DNA of 64,000 nt, taken from contig NZ_RWKI01000005.1 in NCBI RefSeq assembly GCF_003984645.1, forward strand, positions 186,001 through 250,000, in the 5' to 3' direction. A model generated the notes under the pieces. The model saw only the letters and a program-made list of their open reading frames with translations, was not told the DNA's origin and searched no databases. Shown here in pieces: positions 35,075 to 45,980 of this stretch. Every line of letters begins with the position of its first letter. The stretch's first letter is position 1. Position numbers and translations under genes: made by a program. The stretch comes from Variovorax sp. MHTC-1 (GTDB lineage: Bacteria; Pseudomonadota; Gammaproteobacteria; Burkholderiales; Burkholderiaceae_C).

Positions 35075-35155
35075 GCCTCCCGACGAGCCGCCTCTAGGGA
35101 GGCATGCGCCCCCTTGGGGGGCAGTGAACGAATGTGAACTTTGGGGGTCATGATC
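35075..35155 (-). repeat. type II post-stop repeat after thiolase gene
   Basis: Contains GCCTCCC (35075-35081) pairing with GGGAGGC (35097-35103), CCCCCTTGGGGGG (35110-35122) and a TTGGGGGTCATG end 10 bp from the thiolase stop. It also supplies the ribosome site of the next gene. It is more diverged than the other copies. Confidence 0.6.
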
Positions 35156-35159
35156 ATCC

Positions 35160-36350
35160 TCAGAAGATTTCGAACAGCCCCGCGGCGCCCATGCCGCCGG
35201 CGATGCACATCGTGACCACGGCGTACTTCGCGCCGCGCCGCCTGCCTTCGATCAGCACATGGCCCGTGAGCCGCGCGCCCGTCATGCCGAAGGGGTGGCC
35301 GATCGAGATCGCGCCGCCGTCGACATTGAGCCGCTCGGCCGGAATGCCCAGCTTCTGCTGGCAGTAGATGGACTGCGAAGCAAAGGCTTCGTTGAGTTCC
35401 CAGAGATCGATATCGTCGACCTTCAGGCCGTTGCGCGCCAGCAGTTTCGGCACCGCGAACACCGGGCCGATGCCCATCTCGTCGGGCTCGCAGCCCGCGA
35501 TCGCGAGGCCGCGGAAGGCGCCCAGCGGCTGCAGGTTGGCGCGCTCGGCCTCCTTGGCTTCCATCAGCACGCAGGCCGAGGCGCCGTCGGAGAGCTGGGA
35601 GGCATTGCCGGCGGTGACGAACTTGTCGGCGCCCATCACCGGCTGCAGCTTGGCCAGCGCCTCGTAGGTGGTGCCGCGGCGGTTGCAGGTGTCGACGTCG
35701 ATCGTCACTTCGCGTTGGCTCACTTCCTTCGTGTCCTTGTCGGTCACGGCCATGGTCGTGGTGCAAGCCACGATCTCTTCCTTGTAGCGGCCGGCGAGCT
35801 GCGCCTCCTCGGTCTTGCGCTGGCTGTCGGCGGAGAAGCGGTCCTGCGCCTCGCGGCTGATGCCATAGCGCTTGGCGACGATGTCGGCGGTCTCGATCAT
35901 CGCCATGTAGAGCGCGGGCTTGTGTTCGACGATCCACGGGTCCATGCCGCTGTCACCGCTGTCGGTGGCGCTGCGGGTGCGGATCTGCGAAATGCTCTCC
36001 ACGCCGCCCGCGATCATGGCCGGCGCGCCTTCCACCACGATGCGGCCCGCGGCCATCGCGATCGCCTGCAGGCCCGAGGCGCAGAAGCGGTTGACCGTGG
36101 TGCCGGCGATGCTGATCGGGAGGCCTGCGCGCACGATGCTCTGGCGCGCGACGTTGCGGCCGGTCGTGCCCTCTGGGTAGCCGCAGCCGAGGATCGCGTC
36201 CTCGATCAGCGCCGGGTCCAGCCCCGAGCGCTCGACCGCGGCGCGCACCGCGAAGGCGGCTAGCGTCGGGCCGGGCGTGATGTTGAACTCGCCGCGGTGC
36301 GCCTTGGTGAGCGGCGTGCGGGCGGTGGAAACGATGACGGCTTCGCGCAT
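35160..36350 (-). CDS. acetyl-CoA C-acyltransferase (thiolase)
   Basis: A 396-residue thiolase. The active Cys lies in [17 protein letters not shown] near residue 88; [17 protein letters not shown] and [16 protein letters not shown] give the catalytic His and second Cys. The start at 36350 is chosen because the family begins [16 protein letters not shown]. It lies 11 bp after the hydratase/dehydrogenase gene in the leftward operon and performs the final thiolytic step there. Confidence 0.93.
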   Translation of the reverse strand: MREAVIVSTARTPLTKAHRGEFNITPGPTLAAFAVRAAVERSGLDPALIEDAILGCGYPEGTTGRNVARQSIVRAGLPISIAGTTVNRFCASGLQAIAMAAGRIVVEGAPAMIAGGVESISQIRTRSATDSGDSGMDPWIVEHKPALYMAMIETADIVAKRYGISREAQDRFSADSQRKTEEAQLAGRYKEEIVACTTTMAVTDKDTKEVSQREVTIDVDTCNRRGTTYEALAKLQPVMGADKFVTAGNASQLSDGASACVLMEAKEAERANLQPLGAFRGLAIAGCEPDEMGIGPVFAVPKLLARNGLKVDDIDLWELNEAFASQSIYCQQKLGIPAERLNVDGGAISIGHPFGMTGARLTGHVLIEGRRRGAKYAVVTMCIAGGMGAAGLFEIF

Positions 36351-36361
36351 GGCGTGTCTCC

Positions 36362-38491
<2,130 letters not shown>

Positions 38492-38538
38492 GGTCTTTGT
38501 CTCCGGGTGAACCCAGCATTCTTCGCCCGGCTCGCCGC

Positions 38539-38586
38539 TTTGACAATTGCATGGACGATTGACAGACTGTCAAAGAATATTTGACA
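38539..38586. promoter_or_regulatory. LysR/fadB intergenic operator with TTTGACA repeats
   Basis: A perfect dyad TTGACA-GAC-TGTCAA at 38559-38573, flanked by two TTTGACA copies at 38539-38545 and 38580-38586, in the 111-bp gap between divergent genes. This arrangement fits a multi-site regulator binding region; TTGACA may also serve as a -35 element. Confidence 0.6.
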
Positions 38587-38602
38587 CAATGCGCGCCTCA
38601 TC

Positions 38603-39523
38603 ATGGATTTGCAATCGCTGACCCTGCTGGTCGAGATCCTCGATGCCGGCAACCTGAGCGCGGCCGCGCGCCGGCTCAAGATGAGCCGCGCCAACGTGAG
38701 CTACCACCTGAACCAGCTCGAGCGCTCGGTCGGCGCGCAGCTCGTGCGGCGCACCACGCGGCGCGCCGAAGCCACGGAGATCGGCCAGCGCCTCTACCAG
38801 CACGGCCTCGCGATCCAGAGCGAGCTGCAGGCCGCGCGCGAGTCTGCGTCCGCGCTGGGCCAGGGGCTGGTCGGCCGTGTGCGGCTCAGCGTGCCCAGCG
38901 GCTATGGGCAACTGGTCATGTCCGACTGGCTGATCGAGTTCAAGCGCCAGTACCCGGGCATCGTGCTCGACGTGCTGTTCGAGAACCGCATCGAGGACCT
39001 GCTGCGCGACGAGGTCGACATCGCGGTCCGCGTGATCCCCGAGCCGCCGCAGAACCTGGTGGCGCGCGAACTCGGGCCGGTGCGCTATGTCGCCTGTGCT
39101 TCGCGGGCATATGCCGAGGCGCATGCGCTGCCCACGCAGCTCGACGAGCTGGCGAGCGCGCCGGTGGTCACCGCGGCCGTGGTCGGCCGCCAACTGCGCA
39201 TGTCGGCCTACCAGGGCGAGGAGCGGCGCGAGGTGATCCTGGAACCGACGCTGATCTCCGAGAACTTCCTGTTCCTGCGCCAGGCCATCCTGGCCGGCCT
39301 CGGCATCGGGCTGGTGCCCGACTACGTGGTGCAGGAAGACGTGCGGCGCGGCGAAGTCTTGACCGCGCTGGACGACTGGCGGCTCAGCATCTTCGGTACC
39401 AGGATGTTCATGCTCTACATGCCGAACCGGCAGCACACGCGGGCGACGCGGACCTTCATCGACTTCATCCTGGAGCGGGCGCGGGGCACGGCGGCCGCGC
39501 AGGCGCCGGACCCTCAGGCCTGA
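38603..39523 (+). CDS. LysR-family transcriptional regulator
   Basis: A 306-residue LysR protein with its helix-turn-helix at about residues 16-36 (NLSAAARRLKMSRANVSYHL) and a standard effector domain. It is divergent from the fadB-type gene and its acyl-CoA operon, the usual arrangement for a LysR activator and its target. The shared 111-bp intergenic space holds a TTGACA dyad. The effector is probably an acyl-CoA or the free acid degraded by the operon; that is inference. Confidence 0.92.
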   Translation: MDLQSLTLLVEILDAGNLSAAARRLKMSRANVSYHLNQLERSVGAQLVRRTTRRAEATEIGQRLYQHGLAIQSELQAARESASALGQGLVGRVRLSVPSGYGQLVMSDWLIEFKRQYPGIVLDVLFENRIEDLLRDEVDIAVRVIPEPPQNLVARELGPVRYVACASRAYAEAHALPTQLDELASAPVVTAAVVGRQLRMSAYQGEERREVILEPTLISENFLFLRQAILAGLGIGLVPDYVVQEDVRRGEVLTALDDWRLSIFGTRMFMLYMPNRQHTRATRTFIDFILERARGTAAAQAPDPQA

Positions 39524-39538
39524 CCGCGTGCGAAGCGC

Positions 39539-40000
39539 CTATCTCGAGGTTGCGTTGGCGGGCTGCGCGCTGAACACTTCGCGCAATGCTTGAGCCGCTT
39601 CGATAGCGCGCGGAAAGCCTGCCGTAACGGTCGTCAAGTAGACGATTTCCTTGAGTTCGTCCGGCTTGACGCCCAATTTCAGCGCGTAGCCAGCGTGAAT
39701 CTTCAAGACTTGAATGTTGCCTGTGGCTGCGAATGCCGCCACTGCGGTGAGCTGTCGCGTGCGGTCGTCGAGGCCCGGCCTGGCCCACACATCTCCCAGG
39801 GAGTAGTCCACGATTGCGTCGGCGAGAAAGGGAAAGTCCTGGCGCATGGCATTCAGAACAGGCTGACCCGCGCCGCCGGACAGCTTTGACATCGTGGCCT
39901 CTCCCTGAGCGCGCCGCGGGCTCTTGTCGGCTTGGGCGTGAGACATCGAGCCGACAAGCGAAAGCGCGACGGCGAAAGAGAGAGATAAAGCATGCTTCAT
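39539..40000 (-). CDS. secreted carboxymuconolactone-decarboxylase-family protein
   Basis: A 153-residue protein with a signal peptide (MKHALSLSFAVALSLVGSMSHAQ-like, cleaved near residue 23) and a CMD/AhpD-type helical domain (TAVAAFAATGNIQVLKIHAG near 85, LGVKPDELKEIVYLTTV near 108). It contains no cysteine, so it cannot act as an AhpD-type peroxidase reductase. Export to the periplasm is uncommon for this fold. Function unknown. It converges with the LysR gene. Confidence 0.82.
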   Translation of the reverse strand: MKHALSLSFAVALSLVGSMSHAQADKSPRRAQGEATMSKLSGGAGQPVLNAMRQDFPFLADAIVDYSLGDVWARPGLDDRTRQLTAVAAFAATGNIQVLKIHAGYALKLGVKPDELKEIVYLTTVTAGFPRAIEAAQALREVFSAQPANATSR

Positions 40001-40217
40001 TCGAGGCTCCGGAAAGTTGGAAAAAAAGGCCTGAGCTGGTCGATCACTTGAATCGATGCCGCTGCGTCCTGAACGCCTGCGATCACTTTAGGGATCCGCT
40101 CACTCCGAGCGCTAACCCGTTTCCGCAAAGTTCTTGCCTATACGTCCAGAGGCATCCGCAGCGGCCGCGTGTCGGCCGGCGTTGGATCCCGGGCATGCTT
40201 TCTGCTGTACTCCCGGC

Positions 40218-41513
40218 ATGAACGACTTTGCGACCTCACCCATGGCCCTTGCGGCCGGCAGCCCCGCCAAGCTCTCGATCGACTCGCAGCGCCTCTGGGA
40301 TTCGCTGATGCAGCTCGCGCAGATCGGCGCCACCGACAAGGGCGGCGTGTGCCGGCTCGCGTTGACCGATCTCGACCGCCAGGGCCGCGAGCTCTTCGTG
40401 CGCTGGATGAAGGAAGCGGGCTGCAGCGTGCGCGTCGATGCCATCGGCAACCTGTTCGCGCGCCGCGAAGGGCAGGACGCGAGCCTGCCGGCCGTGGCCA
40501 CCGGCAGCCACATCGACACCCAGCCGACCGGCGGCAAGTTCGACGGCAACTACGGCGTGCTCGCAGGCCTGGAAGTGCTGCGCACCTTGAACGATGCCGG
40601 CATCCGCACCGTGGCACCGCTCGAAGTCTGCGTCTGGACCAATGAGGAAGGGTCGCGCTTCGTGCCGGTGATGATGGGCTCGGGCGTCTATGCCGGCGCC
40701 TTCACCCTGGCGCACGCGCTCGCCGCCACCGACCGCGAAGGCGTGACGGTCGCGGACGCCCTGAACGCGATCGGCTTCGCGGGCGATGCGCCGGCCGCAG
40801 TGGACGACGGCGCGCCCCGCTTCGGCGCGTATTTCGAAGCCCACATCGAGCAGGGCCCGGTGCTGGAAGAGGCCGACATTCCGCTCGGCGTGGTCACCGG
40901 CGCGCTGGGCCAGCGCTGGTACGACGTGGTCGTGACCGGCCAGGAAGCGCATGCCGGCCCGACGCCGATGCAGCTGCGCCGCGACGCGCTGCAGGGCGCC
41001 ACCGGCCTCATGCAGACCGTGCAGCAGATTGCGATGGGCGAGCAGCCCAACGCCCGCGGCACCGTCGGCTATGTGCAGGTGCATCCCAACTCGCGCAACG
41101 TGATTCCCGGCCGCGTGACCTTCACGGTCGACCTGCGCCATGCGGACGACGAGGGCCTCGCCCGCATGGACGCGCGCCTGCGCGCGGCTTGCGCGGCCGT
41201 GCAGGCGCAGGGCGGTCTCACGGTCGAGCTCGAGCAGACCGTCTACTTCCCGCCGGCCCGCTTCGCCGAGCCGCTGGTGCGCGCGGTACGCGACGGCGCC
41301 GAACGAGCCGGGCTCGCGCACCTCGACATCGTGAGCGGCGCCGGGCATGACGCGGTGTACGTCGCGCGTACCGCGCCGACCGCGATGATCTTCGTGCCCT
41401 GCAAGGACGGCATCTCGCACAACGAGATCGAGGATGCCAAGCCCGAGCACCTCGCGGCCGGCGCCAACGTGCTGCTGCACGCCATGCTGGACCGCGCAGG
41501 GATCGCGCAGTGA
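40218..41513 (+). CDS. M20-family Zn-dependent amidohydrolase (allantoate amidohydrolase-like)
   Basis: A 431-residue member of the N-carbamoyl-amino-acid hydrolase/allantoate amidohydrolase group. Metal ligands are visible in ATGSHIDTQPTGGKFDGNYG near 95, CVWTNEEGSRFVPVM near 140 and YFEAHIEQGPVLEEADIPLG near 210, with GHDAVYVARTAPTAMIFVPC late. It removes ammonia or a carbamoyl group from a ureido substrate. Its stop overlaps the start of a ureidoglycolate lyase gene (TGATG), which favours allantoate as the substrate. Confidence 0.9.
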   Translation: MNDFATSPMALAAGSPAKLSIDSQRLWDSLMQLAQIGATDKGGVCRLALTDLDRQGRELFVRWMKEAGCSVRVDAIGNLFARREGQDASLPAVATGSHIDTQPTGGKFDGNYGVLAGLEVLRTLNDAGIRTVAPLEVCVWTNEEGSRFVPVMMGSGVYAGAFTLAHALAATDREGVTVADALNAIGFAGDAPAAVDDGAPRFGAYFEAHIEQGPVLEEADIPLGVVTGALGQRWYDVVVTGQEAHAGPTPMQLRRDALQGATGLMQTVQQIAMGEQPNARGTVGYVQVHPNSRNVIPGRVTFTVDLRHADDEGLARMDARLRAACAAVQAQGGLTVELEQTVYFPPARFAEPLVRAVRDGAERAGLAHLDIVSGAGHDAVYVARTAPTAMIFVPCKDGISHNEIEDAKPEHLAAGANVLLHAMLDRAGIAQ

Positions 41514-42004
41514 TGCTGCTTGCGCAGCCGCTCACCGCAGAAGCCTTTGCGCCCTACGGCACCGTGCTCGCGGCACCTGCGGGCGCGGGGTGCCTCATCA
41601 ACGGCGGCAACGCCGAGCGCTTCGATCTCGTCGACGACCTGCAGCTCGGCGCCGACGGCGGCCGGCCGATGTTGGCGCTGTTCCGCGCGCAGGCGCGCAG
41701 CTTTCCGCATGCAGTGACGGAGCTGGAGCGGCACGCGCTGGGCAGCCAAAGCTTCGTGCCGCTCGGCGAGCGCCGCTTCGTGATCGTGGTCGCGGCCGCA
41801 GGTGCCGCGCCTGCGGCCGAGTCGCTCGCCGCCTTCGTCACCGACGGCCGCCAGGGCGTGACGCTCGCGCCCGGCACCTGGCATCACGCCCTGCTGGCGG
41901 TGGACACGGGCGACTTCGTGGTGGTGGAGCGGGCCGGCGCAGCGGTCGACTGCGACACCGTGGCATTGGCAGCGCCGGCAGATATCGGGCTCATGCCACG
42001 TTGA
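41513..42004 (+). CDS. allA: ureidoglycolate lyase
   Basis: A 163-residue AllA-family protein with LTAEAFAPYGTVL at the start and FVTDGRQGVTLAPGTWHHAL near 110, the core metal-binding jelly-roll segment. It would split ureidoglycolate into glyoxylate and urea, the step after allantoate hydrolysis in purine breakdown. The ATG overlaps the stop of the amidohydrolase gene. Its last 14 bp overlap the end of the converging SRPBCC gene. Confidence 0.9.
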   Translation: MLLAQPLTAEAFAPYGTVLAAPAGAGCLINGGNAERFDLVDDLQLGADGGRPMLALFRAQARSFPHAVTELERHALGSQSFVPLGERRFVIVVAAAGAAPAAESLAAFVTDGRQGVTLAPGTWHHALLAVDTGDFVVVERAGAAVDCDTVALAAPADIGLMPR

Positions 42005-42455
42005 CTACCTCTGCGGCGAGGCGATCGAGGTTCTGCTCGTTCGCCTCGACCACGACCTTGGCAATGCGCTGCCGTTCAGCCTCGGTGTCCAGCACCTGGC
42101 GCCATCCGACCAGTGTCTTGGCTCCTCGCGCCTCGAACGTGATGGTCAACTGGAAGTGATGCTCGGATATGTGCTCGAAGACGATTCGCTCCGGCTCGAC
42201 GACTTCGACGAAGACGCTTTCGTTCGGGTAGTTCGCTCCGTCGGGTCCGTGCATGACGAAGCGCCAGGCGCCACCGGGACGCAGGTCGAACTCGTCGAAC
42301 GTGCTGCTGAATCCGTTCGGACCCCACCAGCGTGCCAGGTGAGCGGGATCGCTGAAGGCCTTGAAGACGCGCTCGCGCGGCGCGTCGATCAAGCGCGCGT
42401 GGACGAACGCTCGGTCCGCGGTGGATTCTTCATCGGCAGTGGGCTTTTCGCTCAT
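41991..42455 (-). CDS. SRPBCC/AHSA1-family protein
   Basis: A 154-residue START-like lipid-binding fold of the AHSA1/YndB type: ARLIDAPRERVFKAFSDPAH near 20, LARWWGPNGFSSTF and FDLRPGGAWRFVMHGPDG. Such proteins bind hydrophobic ligands and often have no assigned role. It converges on allA with a 14-bp overlap, unrelated in function as far as can be seen. ATG at 42455 is taken as the start. Confidence 0.87.
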   Translation of the reverse strand: MSEKPTADEESTADRAFVHARLIDAPRERVFKAFSDPAHLARWWGPNGFSSTFDEFDLRPGGAWRFVMHGPDGANYPNESVFVEVVEPERIVFEHISEHHFQLTITFEARGAKTLVGWRQVLDTEAERQRIAKVVVEANEQNLDRLAAEVVNVA

Positions 42456-42552
42456 GTGCAAATCCTCAGAAAGCGCGGCAACGTGTCGTCGATGCCCTCT
42501 TGTGCGCTGTTGCGTTCAAAATCCAGGGCCATTCCCCACATCGAGGTTTCCC

Positions 42553-43380
42553 ATGACCCGCACTGTCGCCGAAAAACGCGCCATTTTTCGCGCCCTCCAC
42601 ACCGAAGGCTGCTTCGTGCTGCCGAATCCCTGGGATGTGGGCAGCGCGCGCTTCCTGCAAGGCCTGGGCTTCAAGGCGCTGGCCACCACGAGTTCGGGCT
42701 TCGCCTGGTCGCGGGGGCATGCCGACGGCGCCCTCTCGCGGGAGACGATCCTCGCTCATCTGCGCGAGATGGTGGTTGCGACCGATCTGCCGGTGAACGC
42801 GGACTTCGAGAGCGGCTTCGCGCCCGATCCGCAAGGCGTTGCAGAAAGCGTGCGGATGGCCATCGAGGCCGGGGTGGCGGGGCTGTCGATCGAGGATTCG
42901 ACGGGCGACCCGGCGAATCCGCTGCATGCCATCGATGTCGCGGTCGCGCGGCTGCGTGCGGCACGCCGGGCGATCGACGAGGCGGGCGGCGACACCCTGC
43001 TGGTAGGACGCGCGGAGAACTTCTTTCAAGGCCGGCCGGACCTCGACGACACGATCGCCAGGCTCAAGGCCTATGCAGCGGCCGGCGCCGACTGCCTCTA
43101 CGCGCCGGGCATCCGCACGCGCGAGCAGATCGCGGCCGTGGTGGCGGCCGTCGCGCCCAAGCCGGTCAACCTGCTTGTCGGATCGACCAGCGAGCTCACG
43201 CTGCAGGACATCGCCGAGCTCGGCGTGCGACGCGTCAGCGTCGGCGGCGCGCTGGCGCGCGCGGCCTGGGGCGGATTCATGCGTGCGGCCCGCACGCTGT
43301 CGGAACAGGGCCGTTTCGACGGCTTCGCGGACGCCGCCTCGGGCGTGGAACTCAACGCCTTTTTTGCAAGGTCGTCCTAG
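42553..43380 (+). CDS. isocitrate lyase/PEP mutase family protein
   Basis: A 275-residue (beta/alpha)8 enzyme of the ICL/PEPM superfamily. It keeps the metal-site VNADFESGFAPDP near 88 and GVAGLSIEDSTGDPANP near 110. The catalytic KKCGH loop of isocitrate lyases is absent, so it is more likely an oxaloacetate decarboxylase-, phosphonopyruvate hydrolase- or related-type enzyme. Its stop codon lies inside a 19-bp inverted repeat shared with the converging small gene. Confidence 0.87.
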   Translation: MTRTVAEKRAIFRALHTEGCFVLPNPWDVGSARFLQGLGFKALATTSSGFAWSRGHADGALSRETILAHLREMVVATDLPVNADFESGFAPDPQGVAESVRMAIEAGVAGLSIEDSTGDPANPLHAIDVAVARLRAARRAIDEAGGDTLLVGRAENFFQGRPDLDDTIARLKAYAAAGADCLYAPGIRTREQIAAVVAAVAPKPVNLLVGSTSELTLQDIAELGVRRVSVGGALARAAWGGFMRAARTLSEQGRFDGFADAASGVELNAFFARSS

Positions 43381-43425
43381 ACATCATGGTCGCTCACTTG
43401 CCTAGCGAGCGACCATGATGTCTAG
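43377..43425. repeat. 19-bp perfect inverted repeat holding two stop codons
   Basis: CTAGACATCATGGTCGCTC at 43377-43395 is repeated inverted at 43407-43425 with an 11-bp spacer. Each arm contains the TAG stop of one converging gene. There is no T-run, so termination by itself is uncertain, but the transcript would form a very stable hairpin. Confidence 0.85.
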
Positions 43426-43631
43426 CCCGCTTGCTGCGCCCGTGTCAGGACCGTTCGCACGGCGTAGCCGTCGCGGTACACGCCCTCGATCGTTCCCATG
43501 ACCGGGTCGTTCGGGGCCGCCGTCACGAACTTCTCGTCGTCGGTCCTGTAGACGACGATGGTGCGCGCCGAACGCGCACTCAGTGTGCGGGCGACGCCGG
43601 TGGCTTGATTCAACGTGCGATAGGTATTCAT
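43422..43631 (-). CDS. hypothetical small protein
   Basis: A 69-residue reading frame starting MNTYRTLNQATGVARTLSAR at 43631, preceded by AAGGGGAC as a plausible ribosome site. No family is recognised. It is mildly basic with a central acidic patch (YRTDDEKFVTAAPNDP), no membrane segment or signal peptide. The stop lies in the right arm of the 43377-43425 inverted repeat. Codon use resembles neighbouring genes. Confidence 0.6.
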   Translation of the reverse strand: MNTYRTLNQATGVARTLSARSARTIVVYRTDDEKFVTAAPNDPVMGTIEGVYRDGYAVRTVLTRAQQAG

Positions 43632-43751
43632 GCAAGTCCCCTTTGGCGCGCGAATGCTAACGCGAAGGTACTCATGCAGGGCTGTGCCGAAGATCGGGCG
43701 CGGTCCAATACGGCAAAAGGCCACACTTTTCGCGACTAAGTGAGCCGGACG

Positions 43752-44930
43752 CTACCTCGCCATGCCCTCCGCCAGCGCGATCAAGGACCGATCCGTCCCC
43801 GCCGGCCCCAGCAGCGAAATGCCCAGAGGCGCGCCACCGCGCTGCGCCAGCGGCATCGACAGCTGCGGAAAACCGCTGAGCCCGGCCACGCACAGCATGC
43901 GGATCGCGCGGTTGCGGTAGTCCTCGAGGCTGTCGTCGGCGGCATCGCGCCGCGGCGCGATGTCCGGCATGGTGGGCATCAGCAGGACGCCGTCGGTGCC
44001 GAGCAGTTCCGCGAGCTGCGTTCGGAAAGCGACGCGGAAGGCGCGCGCAGCGTTGACCTGATCGTCCGTCACGTCGCGCGACCAGGCGAAGCGCTCGGCG
44101 ACGCCGGGGCCGAGCGGCGGCGCATGGCGCTCGATCAGCGGGCCGTCGGTGAGCCATGACTCGCGCCCCTGCAGGTAGCGGAAGTTCCAGTACATCGCGT
44201 CCCAGGATTCCAGCGCGACCTCGACCGGCGACGCCTTGCCGAGCAGCGACTGCACGCGCTCGGCCGCGCCGTCGAGCGCCTCCTTGACCGGCGCCTCCAG
44301 CATCGCCCACAGGTCCGTCGGCCACAAGAGCCGGGGCGTGGCCGGCAGCGGCAAGGCATCGGCTCCGAGCAGCACGTCGGCCACGCGCGCGAAGGTGCCG
44401 GCATCGCGCGCGAACCAGCCGCAGGTGTCGAGGCTGGGCGCGAGGTCGAGTGCGCCTTCGAGGCTGACGCGGCCGTGCGTGGGGCGCAGGCCGTACAGGC
44501 CGCAGTGGTTGGCCGGCGCGCGCACCGAGCCGCCGGTATCGGTGCCGAGCGCGAAGTCGCACAGGCCCGAGGACACGGCGGAGGCCGAGCCCGAGGACGA
44601 TCCACCCGTGATCCGGTCCCTGGCCGCACCGTTGATCGGCGCGCCGAAGTGCGCGTTGTTGCCGTTCATCGAGAACGCGAGCTCGTCGGTCACGGTCTTG
44701 CCGGCGAAGCGGGCGCCGGCATCGAGCAGCTTCTGCACCGTCGGCGCGGTGTGCGTCTTGATGCCAGACATCGCGAGCACGATCGGACTGCCGCCGCCGG
44801 TCGGGTAGCCAGCCACGTCGAACAAGTCCTTGACGCCGAAGCGCAGGTCGGCCAGCGGTCCGGTCGGCGCGCTGCGGACGGGCACGTCGGGGTAGGGGAC
44901 GAAGGCGTGGGCGGGATCGTGCAATGGCAT
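43752..44930 (-). CDS. amidase (amidase-signature family)
   Basis: A 392-residue amidase with the Ser-cisSer-Lys triad visible: K34 in RFGVKDLFDV, the cis-Ser in ITGGSSSGSASAV near 112, and nucleophile S135 in GTDTGGSVRAPANHCGLYG. It hydrolyses a carboxamide to acid and ammonia. It is the last gene of the leftward peptide-type ABC operon, 21 bp after the ATPase gene, suggesting that the imported compound is an amide or short peptide. Substrate unknown. Confidence 0.92.
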   Translation of the reverse strand: MPLHDPAHAFVPYPDVPVRSAPTGPLADLRFGVKDLFDVAGYPTGGGSPIVLAMSGIKTHTAPTVQKLLDAGARFAGKTVTDELAFSMNGNNAHFGAPINGAARDRITGGSSSGSASAVSSGLCDFALGTDTGGSVRAPANHCGLYGLRPTHGRVSLEGALDLAPSLDTCGWFARDAGTFARVADVLLGADALPLPATPRLLWPTDLWAMLEAPVKEALDGAAERVQSLLGKASPVEVALESWDAMYWNFRYLQGRESWLTDGPLIERHAPPLGPGVAERFAWSRDVTDDQVNAARAFRVAFRTQLAELLGTDGVLLMPTMPDIAPRRDAADDSLEDYRNRAIRMLCVAGLSGFPQLSMPLAQRGGAPLGISLLGPAGTDRSLIALAEGMAR

Positions 44931-44951
44931 GGTGAAGTGCTGAAGTGAGGT

Positions 44952-45971
44952 TCAGGCGACCACCACCGGCGCGATGGCCGCGGCGGCGCCGGTATGGATG
45001 CAGCGCGCGCGGTGGCCGGGTGCGAGTTCGACCACCGGCGGCTGCGCTGCGCGGCAGGCCTCGCTCGCGAGCGCGCAGCGCTCGGCAAAGGCGCAGCCCG
45101 GCGGCAGCGCCGACAGGTCGGGCGGCGCGCCGCCGATCGTTTCGAGGCGGCTGCCGCGCGCCAGCGCACCATGGGCTCGGCTCTTCAAGAGCGCGATCGT
45201 GTACGGATGGCGCGGCGAACGGATCAGCTCGCGCGCCGTGCCTTCCTCGACGATGCGCCCGGCATACATCACTGCGATGCGGTCGGCCACCTCGACGGCG
45301 GCGCCGATGTCGTGCGTGACGAAGACCACCGAGAGGCCCAGGTCGCGCTGCAGCTCGCGCAGGAGCAGCAGGATCTGGATCTGCACCGTGGCGTCGAGCG
45401 CGGTGGTGGGTTCGTCGGCCAGAAGCAGCTGCGGCCGGCAGGCCAGGGCCAGCGCGATCATCGCGCGCTGCCGCATGCCGCCCGACATCTCGTGCGGATA
45501 GGCCGCAAGACGGCGCTCGGGGCTCGGGATGCGCACGCGTTCGAACAGTTCCAGCGCGCGTTGCCGTGCCTCGGCCGCGGACACGGGCTCGTGCCGGCGG
45601 ATCGATTCGACGATCTGCGCGCCGACCGAATAGACCGGGTCCAGCGCCAAGAGCGGCTCCTGGAAGATCATCGAGGCCACCTTGCCGCGGAAATCCACGA
45701 GCTCGGCCTGCGTCATCGCCAGCACGTCGCGGCCGGCGACGCGAACCTGGCCGCCGATGCGCGTGCGGCGCTCCGGATGCAGGCGCAGCAGGGTGCGCAG
45801 GGTCACGCTCTTGCCGGAGCCCGATTCGCCGATCAGCGCAACCACTTCACCGCGCTGCACCTCGAGGCTCACGCCGCTCACGGCATGCACGGGCTTGCGG
45901 CCGCCTGCGAAGCTGACGCTGAGCTCGCGCAGGCTCACCATGGGTTCGGGGTACGAGAGGGATGCATCCAT
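44952..45971 (-). CDS. peptide ABC transporter ATPase (DppD/OppD type)
   Basis: A 339-residue ABC ATPase. Walker A is [17 protein letters not shown] near 43, the Q-loop [18 protein letters not shown], the signature [15 protein letters not shown] and Walker [16 protein letters not shown]. The C-terminal Cys-bearing domain ([14 protein letters not shown] near 295) is the usual Opp/Dpp extension. It pairs with the DppF-type ATPase to drive uptake. It follows that gene by 9 bp. Confidence 0.93.
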   Translation of the reverse strand: MDASLSYPEPMVSLRELSVSFAGGRKPVHAVSGVSLEVQRGEVVALIGESGSGKSVTLRTLLRLHPERRTRIGGQVRVAGRDVLAMTQAELVDFRGKVASMIFQEPLLALDPVYSVGAQIVESIRRHEPVSAAEARQRALELFERVRIPSPERRLAAYPHEMSGGMRQRAMIALALACRPQLLLADEPTTALDATVQIQILLLLRELQRDLGLSVVFVTHDIGAAVEVADRIAVMYAGRIVEEGTARELIRSPRHPYTIALLKSRAHGALARGSRLETIGGAPPDLSALPPGCAFAERCALASEACRAAQPPVVELAPGHRARCIHTGAAAAIAPVVVA

Positions 45972-45980
45972 TGCGTTCGA

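Noticed and set aside
42361-42552. Longer N-terminus for the isocitrate-lyase-family gene
   Set aside because: The upstream residues overlap the divergent SRPBCC gene and are not conserved-looking; the family begins at MTRTVAEKRAIF.
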